A stretch of DNA of 57,106 bases from contig NZ_RRYV01000007.1 of assembly GCF_014861395.1 (NCBI RefSeq), positions 1-57,106 of the forward strand, given 5' to 3'. Source of the DNA: Psychrobacter sp. FME13 (GTDB lineage Bacteria; Pseudomonadota; Gammaproteobacteria; Pseudomonadales; Moraxellaceae). Shown piece after piece: positions 1 to 11,556 of this stretch. Positions within the stretch are counted from its first letter, which is position 1, and each line of letters starts with the position of its first letter. Position numbers and translations under genes: made by a program. Under the pieces are notes generated by a model. It saw only the letters and a list, made by a program, of their open reading frames with translations. It was not told the origin of the DNA and did not search any database.

Positions 1-145
1 TGACTATCTCTGCGAGCAGTTACGCTCGCCTAGACTGATTGTTGCGTAAGTCCTATTATAAATAAAAGAAATTAACTCTACAATAATCGATAAAATGTGG
101 ATGATAACAGATCTGGTCTACTGTTATTACTTTACATCGTACTCG

Positions 146-175
146 TTATGTTTAATCACCAATGGTTAAACATAA
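146..175. repeat. 10-bp inverted repeat in left-edge intergenic DNA
   Basis: A perfect 10-bp inverted repeat (arms 146-155 and 166-175, 10-nt spacer) lies in the AT-rich non-coding stretch at positions 1-296. No run of T follows either arm, so it does not look like a classical terminator. It could be an operator or a weak mRNA end for the kinase gene that stops at 297. A second short hairpin with 6-bp arms is at 12-29. I see no gene in this stretch. Confidence 0.4.
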
Positions 176-296
176 TGAATCTTTGCCTTATATAAATACA
201 AGTTAAAACAATAATATAGACATTAAGTATAATGCAATAAGTATGCCAAGCCTTATTCACTAAAAGATATAGAGCTAAAACAAGTCATAAAAAATA

Positions 297-1448
297 TCAT
301 AAGCTGACATCTTGGAGAGGATAGTCAATGATAGTAATAATTTGAGTATTGGTAACGGTACTTTTAATATCAGCGCTTTGACCAAAGTAAGAACGTAAAC
401 GCTCAGCTTGAATGTAAAAATTCATGTTTTGGCGTAAATCATGGTTAATAATCAGCGTTTTTTTGGGTAAGTCAACACTTATCACAATTGCTACTCGATG
501 CATCTCCCACGTTACGTTAATCTTGATATAAACAACTTCGGTCGTCAGCTCAACCACATTTAGTAGCATGCGCTCCAATATGCTTTGTAAGGTTAGGGCC
601 GTGACGACCATATCATACATAATATCTTCGTCAGGCAGGTGCCAGCTCACTTCAAGCTTATCTGCCAAACGGCTCGACTCGATCGCCAAATAATGCTCAC
701 AAAGAGCTATCTCTTCTTCGAAGCTAATCTCTCTTGCGCCATTAAAGCTAGCACGAAATAGTGCAGAAACGTTCTGTAATAAAGCGGAAGCTCGTGGAGG
801 ATTGGATTCGATAAGTGACACAAGCGTATTAATGGTATTAAAGAAAAAATGCGGGGACAGACGCGCTTTAATCACATCATTTTGGGCACTTAATTTTTGT
901 TCGAATGACTGTTTTAGGGCATTCACCTCACGATAGCGACGTAAAAAATACAGTAAAAATACTAGGGTAAAGCCACCGCCAATCAAGGTATCAAACACGA
1001 TGGCTAAAATAAATGTTTGACTATTATATTCAGACCAACCCATATTAATCGTAATGAGCTGAACCAAAGCTATTGAAATAGCACTAGCCGTCATAAGCAA
1101 GGCCACGACATACAGACTGACTTTAGGTATATTCATGCTTTTGAAGACTGGTCGCAGATAATCTATAATATATAACGATGGCATAATACTAAGTATGTTT
1201 TGAAGCGCCGCGCACATAAATTGAATTAAAAAGTCCGACCAAGTTGCAATATCATAACGACGCACCACCGTAAGAAACAGTGACCAAAAAAATATATATA
1301 GCAGCCATTGCCAAGGTTTCATGGTTTCCATGAGCTTAGGTATAAAAAACTCTAAGCGCTCCGCTAGTAAGGCAACCTCATCCTTTGCTATACTTGAGCT
1401 CTTATTCTCTTGACTTGTCTTGTACCGATATGAACGCCAATTCTTCAA
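297..1448 (-). CDS. AlgZ/FimS-like membrane sensor histidine kinase, degenerate ATPase domain
   Basis: This is a LytS/AlgZ-type integral membrane sensor. Four hydrophobic segments (about residues 47-62, 73-96, 109-136 and 146-168) precede a His_kinase-type dimerisation box with the candidate phospho-acceptor H200 in SPHFFFN. The C-terminal half should be a HATPase domain, but the N-box position reads LERMLLN where LytS proteins have an E-N pair. I also find no DNG or glycine-rich G-box, so ATP binding is doubtful. The TTG start at 1448 is preferred because the FFIPKL segment at residues 34-39 resembles the FFVPEL found near the start of Pseudomonas AlgZ. The first ATG (1331) would remove it. 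Divergent argH is the same neighbour as in Pseudomonas, where algZ precedes algR. The response regulator would lie left of the window. Family placement is fairly sure; activity is not. Confidence 0.8.
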   Translation of the reverse strand: MKNWRSYRYKTSQENKSSSIAKDEVALLAERLEFFIPKLMETMKPWQWLLYIFFWSLFLTVVRRYDIATWSDFLIQFMCAALQNILSIMPSLYIIDYLRPVFKSMNIPKVSLYVVALLMTASAISIALVQLITINMGWSEYNSQTFILAIVFDTLIGGGFTLVFLLYFLRRYREVNALKQSFEQKLSAQNDVIKARLSPHFFFNTINTLVSLIESNPPRASALLQNVSALFRASFNGAREISFEEEIALCEHYLAIESSRLADKLEVSWHLPDEDIMYDMVVTALTLQSILERMLLNVVELTTEVVYIKINVTWEMHRVAIVISVDLPKKTLIINHDLRQNMNFYIQAERLRSYFGQSADIKSTVTNTQIITIIDYPLQDVSL

Positions 1449-2923
1449 ACCCTAGTAATCCCGAATCAAATGTAACCGCATCTGTCTCTAATTCTAACAC
1501 AGATGTTTCCAAAACAAATAAAACCCCTACCAACAGTGAGGGTCAACAGATGTGGGGTGGTCGCTTTAGTGAAGCGACGGACAGTTTCGTTGCCGCCTTT
1601 ACCGCCTCTGTCGGCTTTGATCAACGCTTTGCACGTCACGACATTCAAGGCTCAATCGCACACGCGACTATGCTTGAAAAGTGTGAAATCTTAACGTCTG
1701 ATGAAGTTGCCACCATCATTGATGGTCTACAGCAAGTATTACGCGAGATCGAAGCCGGTGAGTTTAACTGGTCAATCGCACTTGAAGACGTACATATGAA
1801 CGTTGAATCTCGCCTCACTGACGTGATCGGTGCAGTTGGTAAAAAACTGCATACAGGCCGAAGCCGCAACGATCAGGTGGCCACCGATATTCGTCTTTGG
1901 TTACGTGAAGAGGTAGATAACATCATCGCCTTATTAGTACGTCTACAGAGCGGGCTACTTGATCTGGCTGAGCAACATACTGATACGATCATGCCAGGTT
2001 TTACCCATTTGCAAACCGCTCAGCCTGTAAGCTTTGGTCACCACGTCATGGCATGGTTTGAGATGTTATATCGTGATACCGAGCGTCTGGTCGACGCACG
2101 CCGCCGTATCAATCAAATGCCACTGGGTAGCGCTGCTCTTGCTGGTACTACGTTCCCAATCGACCGTACTATTACTGCTGAGTTGCTTGGTTTCGATGGT
2201 ATTTGCCAAAACTCACTTGATGCCGTATCAGATCGTGACTTTGCCATTGAATTTACCTCTGCCGCGTCTATTCTCATGATGCATATGTCACGCATGAGTG
2301 AAGAGATTATTCTGTGGATGTCAGCCCAGTTTAACTTTGTGCAGATTCCAGATCGTTTCTGTACGGGTTCATCAATCATGCCACAAAAGAAAAACCCCGA
2401 CGTCCCTGAATTGGTACGCGGTAAAGCGGCACGTGTTTTCGGTCAACTTATGACACTGCTTAGCCTGATGAAGAGCCAGCCACTGGCCTATAACAAAGAC
2501 AACCAAGAGGACAAAGAGCCGCTTTTTGATTGTGTTGATACATTGACTGGCTCACTTCTCGCCTTTGCTGATATGCTACCAAACATCACGCCAAATAAAG
2601 AAAGCATGCGTGCGGCCACCATGAAGGGCTACGCAACCGCGACTGATTTGGCTGATTATCTAGTACGCAACGGCGTGGCTTTCCGTGACGCTCATGAAGT
2701 GGTCGGTAATGCTGTGGCTTTGGGCATCAACGAAGGTGTCGATTTGAGCGATTTGTCACTGGCACAGCTCCAACAGTTCAGTGATGCTATCGGCGATGAT
2801 GTATTTGATTACCTAACGCTAGAAGGCTCATTAGCAGCGCGTGACCATCTAGGTGGCACTGCGCCGAACCAAGTCAAACAAGCCGTAATCAATGGCCGCA
2901 ATCGTTTAAAAGCCTTTGCTTAA
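1430..2923 (+). CDS. argH: Argininosuccinate lyase
   Basis: ArgH cleaves argininosuccinate to arginine and fumarate, the last step of arginine biosynthesis, in the cytoplasm as a homotetramer. The fumarase/aspartase superfamily signature [12 protein letters not shown] is clear at about two-thirds of the protein, and the N-terminal MWGGRF box begins the conserved core. From ATG 1430 the protein is 497 residues, about 40 more than typical ArgH. The surplus is a low-complexity Asn/Ser/Thr-rich leader before MWGGRF. An upstream in-frame TTG at 1385 is less likely. The start lies inside the 5' end of the divergent kinase gene, an 19-bp antisense overlap if that gene starts at 1448. A strong terminator follows at 2964-2993. 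Confidence 0.97.
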   Translation: MNANSSNPSNPESNVTASVSNSNTDVSKTNKTPTNSEGQQMWGGRFSEATDSFVAAFTASVGFDQRFARHDIQGSIAHATMLEKCEILTSDEVATIIDGLQQVLREIEAGEFNWSIALEDVHMNVESRLTDVIGAVGKKLHTGRSRNDQVATDIRLWLREEVDNIIALLVRLQSGLLDLAEQHTDTIMPGFTHLQTAQPVSFGHHVMAWFEMLYRDTERLVDARRRINQMPLGSAALAGTTFPIDRTITAELLGFDGICQNSLDAVSDRDFAIEFTSAASILMMHMSRMSEEIILWMSAQFNFVQIPDRFCTGSSIMPQKKNPDVPELVRGKAARVFGQLMTLLSLMKSQPLAYNKDNQEDKEPLFDCVDTLTGSLLAFADMLPNITPNKESMRAATMKGYATATDLADYLVRNGVAFRDAHEVVGNAVALGINEGVDLSDLSLAQLQQFSDAIGDDVFDYLTLEGSLAARDHLGGTAPNQVKQAVINGRNRLKAFA

Positions 2924-2963
2924 AGGTTATTTAAACGTCGACTAATTGATTTATTTAAGATTG

Positions 2964-2993
2964 AAAACACCCGCTACTTTTGCGGGTGTTTTT
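2964..2993 (+). terminator. Rho-independent terminator after argH
   Basis: An 11-bp perfect stem (2964-2974 with 2982-2992) containing CACCCGC/GCGGGTG is closed by a 7-nt loop and runs directly into T residues. It sits 41 bp after the argH stop codon. Confidence 0.93.
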
Positions 2994-3106
2994 GTATCAA
3001 TCACCTCTCCTATACACGATATAACAGATACCCTTTGATAAATCGTCTAAGACCGTTATCATAGGCTAATACTATTATTCGACATATAACTGATAAGGAA
3101 TGCTTT

Positions 3107-3397
3107 ATGACTGAGACCTTTAATCCTCAAGCCAATACCGTGTTTTGCCGTAAATATAAACAAGAATTACCAAAAATGCCGCATCCTCCTTTTCCTAACA
3201 AAAAAGGTCAAGAGCTACAAGAAACGGTCTCTGACAAAGCATGGAAAGAATGGCTGGAGCAGCAGACCATGCTGATTAATGAAAACCACTTGAGTATGCT
3301 GGATCCTGCAGCCAAGAAGTTTTTAACTGAACAACGTGATAAATTTTTGGACAACGAAGATTATGAGCGTGCACAGGGTTGGACACCAGAAAGTTAG
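3107..3397 (+). CDS. yggX: YggX-family Fe(2+)-trafficking protein
   Basis: A small cytoplasmic protein (96 residues, close to the family's usual ~90) of the YggX family. The family is linked to iron handling and protection of Fe-S clusters against oxidative damage. Family hallmarks are visible: a near-N-terminal conserved cysteine in FCRKYKQEL, the PFP..KG segment, the AW..WL..QTMLINE stretch, and the AKKFL..Q motif towards the end. It stands alone between the argH terminator and a bidirectional terminator at 3421-3455, so it is probably transcribed singly. The ATG at 3107 follows an AAGGA ribosome site. In enterobacteria the gene usually follows mutY, which is not here. Confidence 0.92.
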   Translation: MTETFNPQANTVFCRKYKQELPKMPHPPFPNKKGQELQETVSDKAWKEWLEQQTMLINENHLSMLDPAAKKFLTEQRDKFLDNEDYERAQGWTPES

Positions 3398-3420
3398 GGG
3401 CTGTTAACTGCCTAATCACC

Positions 3421-3455
3421 AAAAAAACGCGCTATATCAATATAGCGCGTTTTTT
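3421..3455. terminator. Bidirectional terminator between yggX and phoU
   Basis: A perfect 10-bp stem (3427-3436 with 3441-3450, ACGCGCTATA and complement) has a 4-nt loop. A-run on the left and T-run on the right allow it to end both the plus-strand yggX transcript and the minus-strand pst-phoU transcript. Confidence 0.93.
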
Positions 3456-3501
3456 GATAATGAGGGTGTGTCCTATGATCAGAATACCCGTCAGATACTT
3501 T

Positions 3502-4296
3502 CTACTGCTCTTCACTATCTGATGCTTCAAAGTCAGTCACTGACATGGTGACTGATGTCGTATTAACTTGGCGCGCTGCCATACGATCATTGGCTTCTTG
3601 TACGGCTTTTTCGACCTGTGCGTAATCTGAGTGACGGACATCTTGACCACTACTATAGTTGATCACCAGCTCAGCGACATTCTGTGCATGATCACCAATA
3701 CGCTCCAATGCCCGCAATACCCACATAATATTCATGACTTTTGAGACATGCCTTGAGTCTTCCATAATATAAGTCATCAACGCACGAATCGCTGACTGAT
3801 ACTCATCGTTGACCATATTATCATTACGCATAACCTCAAATGCCTGTTCAGCGTTTGACTGACTAAAGGCCTCTAGTGCATTGTGTAGCATCAGACGCAC
3901 TTGATTACTGAGATGTTGCACCTCTGCATAGCCATATGACAGTTTGCCTTGTGCAGCGATCTTACTGGCCATTTGAGCAATTTTTACGGCTTCATCACCG
4001 ATACGTTCTAAATCCACCACACCTTTACTGATAGACATAACCAAACGTAAGTCACTGGCTGCGGGCTGGCGTTTTGCGACTAATAGCAAAATATGCTCGT
4101 CCAACTCTACTTCCATTCGGTTTATTTCGAAGTCCATATCAATGACTTCTTGTGCTAGTATCTCATCTTTATCGATAAGCGCATGGATTGCTTTAGCAAC
4201 CTGGTTGGCCGCCTGATCACCCATGTGTAAAAACAATCGAATGGCTTCATCTAAATCTTGGTCAAAACTTTTAGAGATATGCTTATCATTTGGCAT
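3502..4296 (-). CDS. phoU: Phosphate transport system regulatory protein PhoU
   Basis: PhoU is a peripheral cytoplasmic protein that couples the PstSCAB transporter to the PhoR kinase and dampens the Pho response when phosphate is plentiful. The protein (264 residues; E. coli 241) has the two repeated three-helix PhoU domains. Each carries the metal-binding type motif: LERIGDEAVKIA near residue 95 and LERIGDHAQNVAE near residue 200. The last ~20 residues are Ser/Asp/Glu-rich and extend beyond typical PhoU. It is the last gene of pstSCAB-phoU, 58 bp after pstB, and is followed by the bidirectional terminator at 3421-3455. Confidence 0.96.
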   Translation of the reverse strand: MPNDKHISKSFDQDLDEAIRLFLHMGDQAANQVAKAIHALIDKDEILAQEVIDMDFEINRMEVELDEHILLLVAKRQPAASDLRLVMSISKGVVDLERIGDEAVKIAQMASKIAAQGKLSYGYAEVQHLSNQVRLMLHNALEAFSQSNAEQAFEVMRNDNMVNDEYQSAIRALMTYIMEDSRHVSKVMNIMWVLRALERIGDHAQNVAELVINYSSGQDVRHSDYAQVEKAVQEANDRMAARQVNTTSVTMSVTDFEASDSEEQ

Positions 4297-4354
4297 AAGA
4301 GGTATTCCCTGAGATACATATTTTAGTAGCGCGGTGAGATTTTTGAATTAAGCA

Positions 4355-5275
4355 TCAACCATAACGACCTGTAATATAGTCTTCTGTCGCTTTTTGAATA
4401 GGGTTCGTAAACACTTGATCCGTCTCGCCCATCTCAATCATATCGCCTAGATACATATAAACCGTATAGTCTGACACGCGCGCTGCTTGTTGCATATTAT
4501 GAGTAACGATAGCAATCGTATAATCATTTTTTAAATCTTCAATCAAATCTTCGATAGCCCCTGTCGAAATGGGATCTAGTGCTGATGTTGGCTCATCGAG
4601 TAGCAATACTTCTGGCTTAGTCGCGACGCTGCGTGCGATACATAATCGTTGCTGCTGGCCACCTGACAAAGATAATCCAGATGCCTTCAGCTTGTCTTTA
4701 ACTTCTGGCCATAATGCTGATTTTTTGAGTGCCCATTCCACGCGGTTGTCTAGCTCAGCTTTGCTCAGTTTTTCGTAGAGACGTACGCCAAAGGCGACAT
4801 TGTCATAAATTGACATTGGGAACGGTGTTGGTTTTTGAAAGACCATGCCGACTTGGGCACGCAGCAGGTTCACATCGACATCTTTACCCAAGATATTATT
4901 ACCATCTAGGTTGATGCTACCTTCGGCACGCATACCTGGGTAAAGATCATACATACGATTGAAAGTACGTAGTAGTGTCGACTTGCCGCAGCCTGAAGGA
5001 CCAATGAAGGCGGTGACTTTTTTATCAGGAATATCGATATTGATATTTTTTAGTGCTTTAAAATCATCATAGTAAAAACTTAAATCTCGAATCTGCATTT
5101 TTGCCGGTGGCATGTTTTCAGGCAAGTCATTAAGCGTCTGCTTGGTCAGGTTCGCAACATCTGGTTGCTCCATATTTGTGCTAGTGGACATTGATCTGTT
5201 TAACAGGTTATCAGTTGTTGTCTTGAATTGATCAGTGGTTTTATCTGTACGGGTTTTGCTGATGACATCATTCAT
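4355..5275 (-). CDS. pstB: Phosphate ABC transporter ATP-binding protein PstB
   Basis: This is the ATPase that powers PstCA-mediated phosphate import on the cytoplasmic face of the inner membrane. The Walker [10 protein letters not shown], signature LSGGQQQRL, Walker [13 protein letters not shown] and switch-histidine region IVTHNM are all present and in order. From ATG 5275 the protein is 306 residues, about 45 longer than typical PstB. The excess is a polar Thr/Asn-rich N-terminal tail before the [10 protein letters not shown] core. An in-frame TTG at 5329 and an ATG at about 5191 are alternative starts. Upstream pstA is close and co-directional, so the gene is part of the pst operon. Confidence 0.96.
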   Translation of the reverse strand: MNDVISKTRTDKTTDQFKTTTDNLLNRSMSTSTNMEQPDVANLTKQTLNDLPENMPPAKMQIRDLSFYYDDFKALKNINIDIPDKKVTAFIGPSGCGKSTLLRTFNRMYDLYPGMRAEGSINLDGNNILGKDVDVNLLRAQVGMVFQKPTPFPMSIYDNVAFGVRLYEKLSKAELDNRVEWALKKSALWPEVKDKLKASGLSLSGGQQQRLCIARSVATKPEVLLLDEPTSALDPISTGAIEDLIEDLKNDYTIAIVTHNMQQAARVSDYTVYMYLGDMIEMGETDQVFTNPIQKATEDYITGRYG

Positions 5276-5358
5276 AATATTGTCCAACCTAGCTCGATTA
5301 ATTTCGTATAGTTTTAAGTAAATGCTCAATGTCGTATCATTTCATTGAGCATTGGGTC

Positions 5359-6279
5359 TTACTTAGTCTGACCTCTACCACCAATGAATCTTGCTAAAAT
5401 ATTTAGTATCAAGACAGAAGCAGTGATAAGTAGCGCAGCGGCCCATGCTAATGTATGCCAGTTATCATAAGGGCTCATCGCAAACTGATAGATGGTATTG
5501 GGTAAATTGGCAATAGGCTGACCCATGTCGGTACTGAAATATTGGTTATTTAGCGCGGTAAATAGCAGTGGCGCTGTCTCACCTGTGATTCTGGCAAAGG
5601 CCAATAAAACCCCTGTAGTCAATCCTGCTTTAGCCGCCTTGATTGTCACTTGCGTAACCATTTTCCATTTAGGCGTGCCAAGTGCATAAGCGGCTTCGCG
5701 AATACTGTTAGGAACCAGATTGAGCATGTTTTCAGTCGTACGTACCACCACAGGAATAACGATGAGCGCCAATGCTAACGCACCTGCCCAACCAGAGAAA
5801 CTTTGACCTTTTACCATCAGTGCATAAATAAATAGACCAATAACAATCGACGGTGCTGATAATAAAATATCATTTAAAAAGCGCGTTACCTTGCCAAGCA
5901 TACTGCCTTGCGAGAACTCAGATAAATAAATACCTGTCATAAGACCAATAGGCGCTCCGATAAACAGCCCTGAAAATGCCAACATCACCGAACCAACGAT
6001 GGCGTTACGTAGCCCGCCTGCACTCATTGGCGGTGGTGTATCAGCCGTAAATATCGGCAGTTGCACCATACCCTGAAAACCTTCCACCAGAAGTGTCAGC
6101 AGAATCCAAAATAACCAAAACAAACCAAAAACCATCGCTGTCATTGCAAAGCCTAGACCTAGCTTATTAGCCCAGCGACGCTTGTTATAAAGACTTTTGT
6201 CATAACGTCCTTGGAAACCATTGAGTGGTAACGGCGCACTGATTGCATTAGTAGCGTGGGTAGCATTGTTAGAAGGCAT
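5359..6279 (-). CDS. pstA: Phosphate ABC transporter permease PstA
   Basis: PstA is one of the two inner-membrane permeases forming the phosphate channel with PstC. It has about six hydrophobic spans. The first follows a basic cytoplasmic tail of about 45 residues. The binding-protein-dependent transport signature lies around REAAYALGTPKWKMVTQV, which docks PstB. The ATG at 6279 gives 306 residues, close to E. coli PstA (296). An in-frame TTG at 6312 would add 11 residues and has no obvious advantage. The gene lies between pstC and pstB with short gaps, consistent with a single pst mRNA. Confidence 0.95.
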   Translation of the reverse strand: MPSNNATHATNAISAPLPLNGFQGRYDKSLYNKRRWANKLGLGFAMTAMVFGLFWLFWILLTLLVEGFQGMVQLPIFTADTPPPMSAGGLRNAIVGSVMLAFSGLFIGAPIGLMTGIYLSEFSQGSMLGKVTRFLNDILLSAPSIVIGLFIYALMVKGQSFSGWAGALALALIVIPVVVRTTENMLNLVPNSIREAAYALGTPKWKMVTQVTIKAAKAGLTTGVLLAFARITGETAPLLFTALNNQYFSTDMGQPIANLPNTIYQFAMSPYDNWHTLAWAAALLITASVLILNILARFIGGRGQTK

Positions 6280-6359
6280 AAAACGTGTTTCCCGTATTTT
6301 TATCAATACCAATAACCATCGACACTTATTGATTTAATCGAACTGTGGCAGTCAAACAA

Positions 6360-7313
6360 TTAGCGATTGCCTGCTTTATGATCCATGCGCATCAGCATGA
6401 GTTTAGCGAGTGATAGCACGATAAAGGTAATCACAAACAAGATTAGGCCTAAATGTAGCAAGGAGGCTAAATGTAACTCACTCGATGCTTCCGCAAACTC
6501 ATTTGCCAAGGCTGACGTAATCGTGACACCAGAGGTAAATAAGCTTGGACTGATATTAAAGGCATTACCGATAAGGAATGTCACTGCCATGGTCTCGCCC
6601 AATGCGCGACCTAACCCTAAAATGACACCACCAACCACACCAGCTTTGGTATAAGGAAGGATAATCTTGAACATGACTTCCCAAGTGGTCGCGCCCATTC
6701 CATAAGCTGACTCTTTAAGCAGGTCTGGCACGACCGAAAAGACATCACGCATAGTGGCTGCGATAAAAGGAATGATCATGATGGCAAGTACTAGAGATGC
6801 TGTGAACATACCTAGCCCCATTGGCGCACCTGTAAATAGCTTGCCAATGATAGGCAGTGGACCAATGTGTTCGATGAACCATGGCTGAATATGGTCGCCA
6901 AAGAAAGGAGCAAATACAAACAATCCCCACATACCATAAATGATAGAGGGAATACCTGCTAATAACTCAATCGCAATACCGAGCGGTTTTTTTAAGAATT
7001 TTGGACACATCTCAGTCAAAAATATGGCAATACCAAAACTGACGGGAACCGCAATTAAAATGGCAATAAAAGATGTGATCAATGTGCCGTAAATAGGCGC
7101 CAATGCACCGTACTCGTTGGCAACTGTATCCCAGTTATTGCTGGTATAAAAGCCCAAACCAAACTCTTGAATACTCGGCCATGCACCGACTATCAATGAG
7201 ACTAAAATACCACCTAAAGACATTAGGACAAGAATGGCAAAAGCTTTGGTTGCATTGACAAACAAAAAATCGTAGCGTTTTTGTTTGGCCAGTTGGGACC
7301 TTAAATCATTCAT
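6360..7313 (-). CDS. pstC: Phosphate ABC transporter permease PstC
   Basis: PstC is the permease partner of PstA. It has a cytoplasmic N-terminus, six or so hydrophobic spans, and the EAA-type loop [18 protein letters not shown] that contacts PstB. Its length of 317 residues matches E. coli PstC (319). It is separated from pstS by 174 bp that contain a strong hairpin. That spacing and structure are what one expects where PstS must be made in excess over the membrane components. Confidence 0.96.
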   Translation of the reverse strand: MNDLRSQLAKQKRYDFLFVNATKAFAILVLMSLGGILVSLIVGAWPSIQEFGLGFYTSNNWDTVANEYGALAPIYGTLITSFIAILIAVPVSFGIAIFLTEMCPKFLKKPLGIAIELLAGIPSIIYGMWGLFVFAPFFGDHIQPWFIEHIGPLPIIGKLFTGAPMGLGMFTASLVLAIMIIPFIAATMRDVFSVVPDLLKESAYGMGATTWEVMFKIILPYTKAGVVGGVILGLGRALGETMAVTFLIGNAFNISPSLFTSGVTITSALANEFAEASSELHLASLLHLGLILFVITFIVLSLAKLMLMRMDHKAGNR

Positions 7314-7409
7314 AAGTGTCTCAGCATTGAATAGGGTTGAGTCAAAATATTAGAAATCTTTATTGGGCTTTATCACAGCAAGCTTAGGAGCAAATTTACT
7401 GTGATAAAA

Positions 7410-7447
7410 CCTCTCAAATAACTACCGGAGAATAGTTATTCGAGAGG
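7410..7447 (-). terminator. Hairpin attenuator/mRNA-stabilising structure between pstS and pstC
   Basis: Two 15-nt arms (7410-7424 and 7433-7447) with an 8-nt loop lie 41 bp beyond the pstS stop codon. The one mismatch is A.C on the plus strand but G.U on the minus strand, so only the pst mRNA forms a complete 15-bp stem. On that strand it is followed by TTTTATC. It probably acts as a leaky terminator or as a 3' block that stabilises pstS mRNA relative to pstCAB-phoU. Confidence 0.8.
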
Positions 7448-7487
7448 GTAACTGCAAAAACGCTAAATAATATTTAACAGAAATCAG

Positions 7488-8648
7488 TTACTGGGCTGCT
7501 GTATAAGCTGGCTGTCCATCACTGCCCTTCACTTCATTCCATTTATCTTTGAATAACGCAACGGCTGTATCAGAGAAAGGAACGTAATCTAGTGCCATGG
7601 CATCATCATCACCTTGGGTATAAGCCCAATCAAAGAAGTTCAATACGCCAGCCACTTGCTGAGGGTTTTCTGGTTGCTTATGTACTAAGATGAAAGTCGC
7701 AGCGGCGATTGGCCATGCTTGCTCGGTCTCAGAGTTGGTGATAACTTTATAAAAGCCTTCTTGTTGTGACCAATCGATATCACCAGCTGCTGCAAACGTT
7801 TCTGCAGAAGGTTGCACGAAGTTACCTGCTGCATTTCGTAGGGCTGTATGTGACATATTGTTTTGCTTGGCATAAGCATACTCAACATAGCCGATTGAGT
7901 TTTTCATACGATTGACGTAGCTTGATACGCCTTCGTTACCTTTACCGCCTGCACCAGTGGCAGAAGTTGGCCACTTCACTGTCTTATCAACGCCGACACT
8001 GTCTTTCCAGTCTGTTGACACTTTTGCTAGATAATCAGTGAAGTTGAAGGTAGTACCTGAACCGTCTGAGCGGAATACAGTAGTAATCGCAGCATCAGGT
8101 AGCGTTAGATCAGGGTTCGTCGCTTTAATCGCAGGATCATTCCAGTTGTTAATCTTACCTAGATAGATATTTGCTAAAGTCTCACCGTCTAACTGCAATT
8201 GGCCAGGCTCAACACCATCAATATTTACGATAGGTACGACGCCACCGATAACCGTTGGAAACTGAATCAAACCAGCTTTATCTAACTCTTCAGGTGTCAT
8301 AGGTGCATCAGAAGCGCCAAAATCAACTGTTTTTGATTGGATTTGCTTGATACCGCCAGAAGAGCCGATTGACTGATAATTCACTTGACCACCAGTCGCA
8401 GCGTTGTAGTCGTAAGACCATTTAGCATAGATAGGCTGCGGAAAAGAAGCACCAGCACCAGTAATATTCATTGCGATATTTTCAGCAGATTTAAAATCTG
8501 TGGCAGATGAAGACCCTGCTGTTTGGGTAGTGGCTGTCTCAGTCGCGACAGCACTATCAGCAGCAGACTCTGTCGTTTCAGTTGATTGATTACATGCCGT
8601 AAGTACTAAGGTACAACTAACGGCTACTGCTAATAACGAATAACGCAT
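7488..8648 (-). CDS. pstS: Phosphate ABC transporter substrate-binding lipoprotein PstS
   Basis: PstS is the high-affinity phosphate-binding protein. The N-terminus is a lipoprotein signal (hydrophobic stretch, then lipobox LTAC with the lipidated Cys at residue 19), so it is probably membrane-anchored rather than freely periplasmic as in E. coli. A Thr/Ala/Ser-rich linker of about 30 residues precedes the binding domain. The domain shows family motifs GAGASFPQPIYAKW, YQSIGSSGGIKQI, FGASDAPM and FRSDGSGTTFNFTDYL, which include ligand-contacting residues. Length is 386 residues. It is the first gene of the operon, 70 bp downstream of the Pho box. Confidence 0.96.
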   Translation of the reverse strand: MRYSLLAVAVSCTLVLTACNQSTETTESAADSAVATETATTQTAGSSSATDFKSAENIAMNITGAGASFPQPIYAKWSYDYNAATGGQVNYQSIGSSGGIKQIQSKTVDFGASDAPMTPEELDKAGLIQFPTVIGGVVPIVNIDGVEPGQLQLDGETLANIYLGKINNWNDPAIKATNPDLTLPDAAITTVFRSDGSGTTFNFTDYLAKVSTDWKDSVGVDKTVKWPTSATGAGGKGNEGVSSYVNRMKNSIGYVEYAYAKQNNMSHTALRNAAGNFVQPSAETFAAAGDIDWSQQEGFYKVITNSETEQAWPIAAATFILVHKQPENPQQVAGVLNFFDWAYTQGDDDAMALDYVPFSDTAVALFKDKWNEVKGSDGQPAYTAAQ

Positions 8649-8721
8649 TTAAGACTCCTAAAGTTTAACAACATACAAAAAAGCATTGTTTGTGATATGC
8701 GAGTTATCTTGCCAAGTTTTT

Positions 8722-8750
8722 ATGACAGTTTAATGACAGTTAAATGACAA
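8722..8750 (-). promoter_or_regulatory. Pho box (three 11-bp direct repeats) upstream of pstS
   Basis: Reading the minus strand, TGTCAT occurs three times at exact 11-bp spacing (plus-strand ATGACA at 8722, 8733 and 8744), each followed by an A/T-rich tetranucleotide. This matches the known PhoB site, a tandem of CTGTCAT repeats spaced 11 bp. It lies 74-102 bp upstream of the pstS start, as expected for phosphate-starvation activation. Confidence 0.92.
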
Positions 8751-8954
8751 CCTTATTACACCTATATCTATCAGCAGCATTCAAACCATAAATAAACGAT
8801 AATCTTAATTTTTTCAACAACTTAATATCTCGTCTTAATAAAGATAACTTATTCAGTTTTATCAATACCAATACATCGCATAATACCTGCCCCTAAATAT
8901 CATTAGCCGTCTGAGCAGAATTTTGTTAATATTCAATTGATTCACAACACTGAC

Positions 8955-9096
8955 AGACTCGGGGTGCGGTGTATGATTGGCCTGATTTATTAAAATTGCT
9001 TTGTTAAAATTACTTTATTAAACCAGTCGCCTTGATACATTCGCTGAGAGATCACCCGCCAAACCTGATGCGGTTAGTACCGACGCAGGGAAGTCT
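8955..9096 (+). promoter_or_regulatory. TPP riboswitch (THI element) upstream of thiC
   Basis: The aptamer's conserved blocks are present in order: CTCGGGGTGC (8958-8967), CGCTGAGAG (9042-9050), ACCCG, AACCTGATGCGGTTAGTACCG (about 9062-9082), and CGCAGGGAAGT (9084-9094). AGACT at 8955-8959 pairs with AGTCT at 9092-9096 as helix P1. About 75 nt between the first and second blocks form an enlarged P3 arm. The element lies 260 nt ahead of thiC. When TPP binds, it should repress thiC expression. Confidence 0.95.
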
Positions 9097-9275
9097 TAAG
9101 CACTTTGTTATGTATGGCAAAGGACGTGCAGAAATGCCTTTTTATTATCATGACTGTTTTAGTATACGTTTGACGTTACTAAAGTCGTGAGTATCGATAT
9201 AAAGCTGCGTCTGAGGTTTTATCAACATCATCCGCGACGATACTGTTTGGTCGTTGGTTTATGTTCATAAACTGA

Positions 9276-11489
<2,214 letters not shown>

Positions 11490-11521
11490 TGCTCTATTTG
11501 CTAAAAACTGGCTAACTTAAC

Positions 11522-11556
11522 AAGCTTGAACCTAGTCACTAGGCTCAAGCTTTTTT
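11522..11556 (+). terminator. Terminator after thiC
   Basis: Arms AAGCTTGA plus CCTAG (11522-11535) pair with CTAGG plus TCAAGCTT across one mismatch, and a run of T follows. It overlaps the 3' end of the convergent gene at 11532. Confidence 0.88.

Noticed and set aside
1385-1429. TTG start for argH giving 15 extra residues
   Set aside because: The added residues are not ArgH-like, ATG 1430 is better, and the region is the 5' end of the divergent kinase gene.
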